The position numbers were made by a program, and so were the translations under genes. A stretch of 64,000 nt of DNA, taken from positions 558,001 to 622,000 of the forward strand of contig JAWNGF010000003.1 in NCBI GenBank assembly GCA_037039685.1, written 5' to 3'. Below, piece after piece: positions 59,625 to 64,000 of the stretch. Every line of letters starts with the position of its first letter. Within the stretch, counting starts at the first letter, position 1. Origin of the DNA: Ceratobasidium sp. AG-K. Its lineage: Eukaryota > Basidiomycota > Agaricomycetes > Cantharellales > Ceratobasidiaceae. Below the pieces are notes generated by a model. That model ran no database searches. It saw only the letters and a program-made list of their open reading frames with translations, and was not told where the DNA came from.

Positions 59625-62600
59625 TTTGGAGTGCAGAAAAGGTTTAGAGAGTTAAGCGAGGAGCGAAGATTTGAGTAGTTGCAGGTTTTGCAGATGTCGT
59701 TGCTAGTCTCGCCCCTTCTGCCTTTTATCTTTCCTGGAACATAGTTGGATGGCGTGGGAGCTTCGGGGTGTCGGCGTAGAAGGTCCTTGATGATCCTTGA
59801 AAGGTGGCCAAAATCTTCCGCCCTTTGTTCTGTGTCTTCTTCACTTCCGTAGCCCTTCCATCTGACCCTGTAAAAAAGACCGTCCTTTGTCTCCTTCCAG
59901 TCCAAAATCTTCTCTACTTCGTATTCTTCTTCTCCTTCCTTTGTTATAATAGGCGGTGGTCGGGGTTGGTTGCGGTTGAATTCAGTGTCTCCCTTGTAAG
60001 GGCTGAGCAGATCGATGTGGAAAACAGGGTGCACCCTCATTGTTGCCGGCAAATCAAGCTCATAAGCGTGTGACCCTATCTGTCGCTTCACAACAAATGG
60101 TCCGTGCTTTTTGTTATCCAGTTTCTTCGAAGGTCTTTTTGTTTGAATGTTCTTTCCTAGTAGCCAAACTAGATCTCCTTCTTGGTACTCGTTCTTCGGC
60201 ACTTCTTCTGGGAGTCTCTGGCTTTCCATCGACGCAATTGCTTCGTCCCGGATTTTACGCCATTTTCCTGTGATGTTGTTTGCTTCTGGAACCGTTGATT
60301 CTTCGGTTGAGATGTTCCATAGTGGTTCCCTTCCGTAGACAATTTCGAAGGGAGAATTATTTGTTACGCGGTGCTTCTGTAGGTTATAGCTGAATTCCGC
60401 AATTGGTAACAAGTCCGCCCAATCATCCTGCCGGTAGTTGACGAATGATCGTAGCCAGCCTTCCATCCATTGATTGATTCTCTCCGTTATTCCATCCGTT
60501 TGGGGGTGGTAGGCGGTGCTGAACCCTGGGCTAGTTCCAATTTTCTCATAAACGGCCTTCATAAGTCTGGAATTGAAAGTAGTTCCTCGGTCCGAGATCG
60601 TGCTCTTTGGGAAACCGTGCAGCTTCCAAACATTCGTGATAAAGAGATTTGCAAGGTCGCTTGCCGTGTGAGATTCCCTGCAGGGTATGAAGTGCGCCAT
60701 TCTTGAGAATTGGTCCACCACTACTAAGATGCTATCTGACCCCCTGGATTTTGGCAATTTTACCACGAAGTCGAACGCTATATCTTCCCACGGCGCTTTT
60801 GGAATCTCCAGAGGCTTGATTGGGACTATTGATTTCGATCCCTTTGTCCGTTGGCAGATCTCGCATGATTCCACGTATCTGTTTATGCTTTGCTTCATTC
60901 CTGGCCAGAAGTATCTTCTCGATATTAGCTCCAGTGTTCTAGCCTGTCCTTGATGTCCTGCGATCTTTGAGTCGTGATGAACTCGCATGACGGCTAGTCT
61001 GGATTCCTTATCTTCCGGCACGTAGATCCTTCCCTTAAACCATAATAGACCCTCCTTGAAATCATAGTCCTTTGTGCTGTGTTGTAGGGTTTTTGGTAAC
61101 GTCTCCCTTGACTTGCAGATTTCTTTGATTTGTGCCAGTCCTTCATCTGTCTCCTGAGCTTCCTTGATAGTCTCTATGATGTTTGTGTCAACTTGTCCCA
61201 TAAATCCCTTGAACCTTTCGGCAGATATCATAACTTGTTCGGGCGTCGGGATATCTTCATGGTCTGACCGTCTTGACAATAGGTCCGGTTTTGATGATAG
61301 GACACCAGGCCGATATATGATGTCAAAGTTATAGGAAGCAAGCAATTGGTGCCATCTTGCGTGTCGGCGGTTGAACGTTCTCGCTTCCTTCCAGAACTGT
61401 AGGTTTCTATGATCGGTGTAGATGGTAATAGGTTCCCTCGTTCCTTTGAGGTAAAGCCTCCAATGTGTTAAAGATTCTATAATTGCCATAAGTTCCTTAT
61501 TGTGGACGTCGTAGTTGAGTTGGGCCTCATTAAAAGATTTTGAAAGAAAAGCAATGGGGTGTAGGTAGCCATCATCTTGCCTTTGCGACAGGATTGCTCC
61601 CATTGCTACTCCACTTGCGTCTGTTTCCAGGAAGAAGGGTTTGTCCGGGTTTGGATGGCGTAGTGTGGGTTCCTTGCTGATTTCCATCTTTAGGGCTTCA
61701 AACGCTTCCTGCTGATTGCTTCCCCACTCCCATTTGTTCTCCTTTTTTGTTAAAGATGTCAGGGGTTTTGCTAGTCGGCTGAAATTTGGTACAAATCTTC
61801 GGTAGAAATTTGCAAATCCTAGGAATGCCTGGACCTGCTTGACTGTTCTTGGTTCTTTCCACTCCTTTATTGCTTTGACTTTTTCTTCCTCCATTGAGAT
61901 GCCCGAATCGCTGATTCCAAGTCCAGTATATGTTAACTTGGTGACAAAGAATTCGCATTTTGGAAGTTTTGCGAAAAGGTTTTCTTCCAGTAAGATTTTT
62001 AGCACTTTCCTAACATCCACGGTATGTTGACTCCTGTTTTTGGAGAAGACTAGGATGTCGTCGATATATACTATGACACATACGTCGATGAGATCGTGGA
62101 AGATGTGGTTCATATATCTTTGGAATATGGCGGGAGCGTTTTTTAGTCCAAAAGGCATGACAACGTATTCGAACAGTCCTTCTTTTGTTCTGAAGGCTGT
62201 TTTCCATTCGTCACCTTCCTTGATTCTGATATTGTTGAAACCCATGCGTAAGTCAATCTTGGAGAAAATTTTTGCGTCCTTGATCTTATCCAAGAGGTCT
62301 TCCATTAGGGGCATTGGGAATCTGTCGTCCTTCGTGATGGCGTTTACCCCTCTAAGATCTTGAACAAGTCGTAGTTGCCGAACTGCCCCTGGATTTTTGG
62401 GATCGATCGGTTTTTTGACAAAGAAGCAAGGTGATGCAATGGGCGATTTGCTCGGTCGGATTTTCCCCGCTGCGATTTCTTCATCCAAGTATTCTCTAAG
62501 TGCAATTGATTCTGCAGGAGAGAGTGGTATAGGTCTGGCTGGTTTCGGAAGCTCAGCTCCTTCTTTGAAGTCGATGGCACAGTCGTAAGGGCGGTGATCT

Positions 62601-63103
62601 GGGATTCTCTTGAACTTTTCTTTGCTAAAGACGTCGGCAAATTCCTTGAATTCTTCAGGTAGGTCTTCTATCGAGGCCGTTCTTGCTTGAATGGCTTCTG
62701 CCCGCCATGATATGTGCTTTGTTTTCCAATCGATGACAGGGTTCGATTCTTCCAACCACTCCAATCCTAGGATAAGTTTAGTTTCTCTGGTGGGCATAGC
62801 GAAGAAGGTTTGCTTGAAGGTTCTTCCCTCTACTTCTAGTTCTAGCTTTGCTTTGAAGCGTATTTGGTGAGAGAGTTCTTTCCCCTGGATACCAATCACT
62901 CTTCTAGGAGTGGAGAGCTCTATGAGTGGAATGTTGTTGGACCGGGCCCACGAAATGTCCAGGAAGTTTTTTGATGCTCCAGAATCGATGAGGGTAGGGA
63001 TAGGTTCTGTGATTCCAGCAACGTTCGCGTAAACAATGGTAGATTCATTTGTCGCTCTAAAGTACATTGTTTCCGTTGCCGGCTTCTTGGTCTCTCCACA
63101 CAC
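59189..63103 (-). CDS. pol polyprotein of gypsy element M2
   Basis: One open frame of about 1304 codons, entered by -1 frameshift from gag (gag stop at 63106). Rough order: protease LIDSGASKNF (residue ~40), reverse transcriptase with VIVYIDDILVFSKN (~345), RNase H FLETDASGVAMGA and YTDHRNLQFW. Then integrase with the HH-CC zinc region HHDSKIAGHQGQ...CEICQRTKG (~708-750) and DDE core DFVVKLPK, SDRGTTFNS, GITERINQW. Then a GPF-type module KKHGPFVVKRQIGSHAYEL and a chromodomain EYEVEKILDWKETKDG, YRVRWKGYG (~1060-1115). All catalytic residues are present. Chromodomains guide integration to chromatin marks. The frame stays open for about 145 codons past the chromodomain region across ORF3, which may be fortuitous. 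Ty3/gypsy chromovirus, probably intact. Confidence 0.93.
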   Translation of the reverse strand: MCGETKKPATETMYFRATNESTIVYANVAGITEPIPTLIDSGASKNFLDISWARSNNIPLIELSTPRRVIGIQGKELSHQIRFKAKLELEVEGRTFKQTFFAMPTRETKLILGLEWLEESNPVIDWKTKHISWRAEAIQARTASIEDLPEEFKEFADVFSKEKFKRIPDHRPYDCAIDFKEGAELPKPARPIPLSPAESIALREYLDEEIAAGKIRPSKSPIASPCFFVKKPIDPKNPGAVRQLRLVQDLRGVNAITKDDRFPMPLMEDLLDKIKDAKIFSKIDLRMGFNNIRIKEGDEWKTAFRTKEGLFEYVVMPFGLKNAPAIFQRYMNHIFHDLIDVCVIVYIDDILVFSKNRSQHTVDVRKVLKILLEENLFAKLPKCEFFVTKLTYTGLGISDSGISMEEEKVKAIKEWKEPRTVKQVQAFLGFANFYRRFVPNFSRLAKPLTSLTKKENKWEWGSNQQEAFEALKMEISKEPTLRHPNPDKPFFLETDASGVAMGAILSQRQDDGYLHPIAFLSKSFNEAQLNYDVHNKELMAIIESLTHWRLYLKGTREPITIYTDHRNLQFWKEARTFNRRHARWHQLLASYNFDIIYRPGVLSSKPDLLSRRSDHEDIPTPEQVMISAERFKGFMGQVDTNIIETIKEAQETDEGLAQIKEICKSRETLPKTLQHSTKDYDFKEGLLWFKGRIYVPEDKESRLAVMRVHHDSKIAGHQGQARTLELISRRYFWPGMKQSINRYVESCEICQRTKGSKSIVPIKPLEIPKAPWEDIAFDFVVKLPKSRGSDSILVVVDQFSRMAHFIPCRESHTASDLANLFITNVWKLHGFPKSTISDRGTTFNSRLMKAVYEKIGTSPGFSTAYHPQTDGITERINQWMEGWLRSFVNYRQDDWADLLPIAEFSYNLQKHRVTNNSPFEIVYGREPLWNISTEESTVPEANNITGKWRKIRDEAIASMESQRLPEEVPKNEYQEGDLVWLLGKNIQTKRPSKKLDNKKHGPFVVKRQIGSHAYELDLPATMRVHPVFHIDLLSPYKGDTEFNRNQPRPPPIITKEGEEEYEVEKILDWKETKDGLFYRVRWKGYGSEEDTEQRAEDFGHLSRIIKDLLRRHPEAPTPSNYVPGKIKGRRGETSNDICKTCNYSNLRSSLNSLNLFCTPKCLPSAVPPLPTTLSASSKDLLLPQQGSSTPGPHSTFLKGPNKAREGCTLGRRTTSCTRTWESSNGLERNGRHACNSYGRTYSSAEGAPLSRSPRSSSSPPTCSGWLNGDKREHTRANGYPGTTEGSQRSDLDGTTLGTPTTRRT

Positions 63104-63105
63104 AG

Positions 63106-64000
63106 TTAGAGGGAGACCCCTTCTTTTCCCGAGTCTTCTACAATTGTTGCTTCCCTTCCTTTGACACTAGGTTCCGTTGTTATCCACTCCTTGGACGTGC
63201 ATTTGAACGAGCGGTGTCCTTCTTGTCCGCATTTCAGGCAGCGGTTGGATGCTATCCTTGCCTTGTATACTTCGTCAGGAAGCCGCTTTGTAGAGGATTG
63301 TCCGCTGGGGGTTGGTTGGGTTGCCTTTTTTCCTGTCGAGGTCTTGATTTGTTGCAATTTCTGGTCAATAGAGATTGCGATTGAGATCCACCGGTCAAGG
63401 GAAAGTTCTCGTTCTGTCCCATCTTCATTGATCAGGGTCAGCTCAAACCGAGCTAGTTCGGTTTTGACTTCTGACTTCAGTCCTTCCTTGAATTGGTTGA
63501 TCAGGGCTTCTTGTCCCCAATTGACGTCTACCAATAAGTAACGGAATTCAGAAGCATAGTTTGCTACCGAATTGTTCTGTTTGCATTTCCGGATATCGAT
63601 TTCGGCTTTAGCTTTTTTGTTGGGGTCACTGAACTGTTCCATGAAGTGTGTCTTGAAACTTTCCCATGAGATGAGATTGTGGTTGTTTTCTCCTTGGTTA
63701 AGCGATCGCAAGAGTACTTGTGCCCAGTGAGTGGCGGCCTTGTTCTCGGACTTGAAGTTTGCTAGGGCTTCGCGGATCCTTTCTTCGCTGGAAGAGTATT
63801 GATCGCCTAGCCGTACAAAGTAGCTTTCCATTTGTGTGATGAACATTTCGGCACCCTCCCCTTTCTTTCCGTCGAAGGCTTCTGGTCGAGTTACCTTGGG
63901 ACGACGTGAATTGCTACCGACGTTTGGGTTTTCGGTCAGCCGTTGGATTCTTAGTTCTAATTCGTCGATCCTGGTAGATTCTGCATCTGGATGAGGTGGA
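63106..64000 (-). CDS. gag of gypsy element M2, runs off right edge
   Basis: Open from the window edge to the stop at 63106; the start is outside. Capsid-like region around PEAFDGKKGEGAEMFITQME, YASEFRYLLVDVNWGQEAL and INQFKEGLKSEVKTEL, then a CCHC zinc knuckle CLKCGQEGHRSFKC at about 63200 and a short tail. Forms the particle that holds element RNA. No stops, in contrast to P gag. Confidence 0.9.
   Translation of the reverse strand, partial: PPHPDAESTRIDELELRIQRLTENPNVGSNSRRPKVTRPEAFDGKKGEGAEMFITQMESYFVRLGDQYSSSEERIREALANFKSENKAATHWAQVLLRSLNQGENNHNLISWESFKTHFMEQFSDPNKKAKAEIDIRKCKQNNSVANYASEFRYLLVDVNWGQEALINQFKEGLKSEVKTELARFELTLINEDGTERELSLDRWISIAISIDQKLQQIKTSTGKKATQPTPSGQSSTKRLPDEVYKARIASNRCLKCGQEGHRSFKCTSKEWITTEPSVKGREATIVEDSGKEGVSL

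Overview
The window is nuclear DNA of a filamentous basidiomycete, most likely an Agaricomycete close to Rhizoctonia/Ceratobasidiaceae. This is inferred from short GT-AG introns (about 38-75 nt), a DUF6535 protein, expanded RTA1-like membrane proteins, F-box proteins, TKL-type kinases with an HGDLKG loop, NACHT-WD40 relics, a MULE transposon and Ty3/gypsy elements with a chromodomain. No tRNA, rRNA or CRISPR was seen. Exon coordinates were worked out by hand from splice signals and reading-frame continuity.

Layout. 1-3.2 kb: DUF6535 membrane protein (-). 4.0-7.6 kb: complete Mutator-like element with 132-bp TIRs, a perfect 9-bp target duplication and one nonsense codon in its transposase. 8.9-15.2 kb and 23.7-25.1 kb: four RTA1-like genes (+), all with the same nine-exon structure, plus one decayed copy. 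15.6-17.6 kb: F-box gene. 18.0-22.7 kb (-): 16-exon gene for a 1326-aa protein with a C-terminal XPF-like/HhH region, candidate Zip2/SHOC1-type meiotic factor. 25.7-26.5 kb: F-box fragment beside an assembly gap. 27.4-34.2 kb and 42.5-43.6 kb (-): four genes of an unassigned multi-pass membrane family; two of them appear to be tandem two-module fusions.

The most unusual locus is 35.6-42.1 kb, which holds two paralogous kinase genes. The downstream one is a MATH-kinase fusion. In the upstream one the MATH part is missing. In its place, 1.4 kb of DNA reads as a regular array of about twenty microexons, eighteen of them exactly 3 nt long, separated by introns of mostly 58-72 nt. The joined codons run open and in phase from an ATG into the kinase.

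44.6-51.5 kb: two broken NACHT-type genes. The second is interrupted by a 281-bp insertion and then by LTR DNA. 51.5-64 kb: nested Ty3/gypsy elements on both strands. A plus-strand element is interrupted inside gag by a second, mutated one. That one is cut inside pol by minus-strand copies of the first family. The last copy is nearly intact, has an extra ORF after pol and runs off the right edge. Sequences just after the 5' LTRs are complementary to the predicted start of the element's own RNA, which suggests Tf1-like self-priming.
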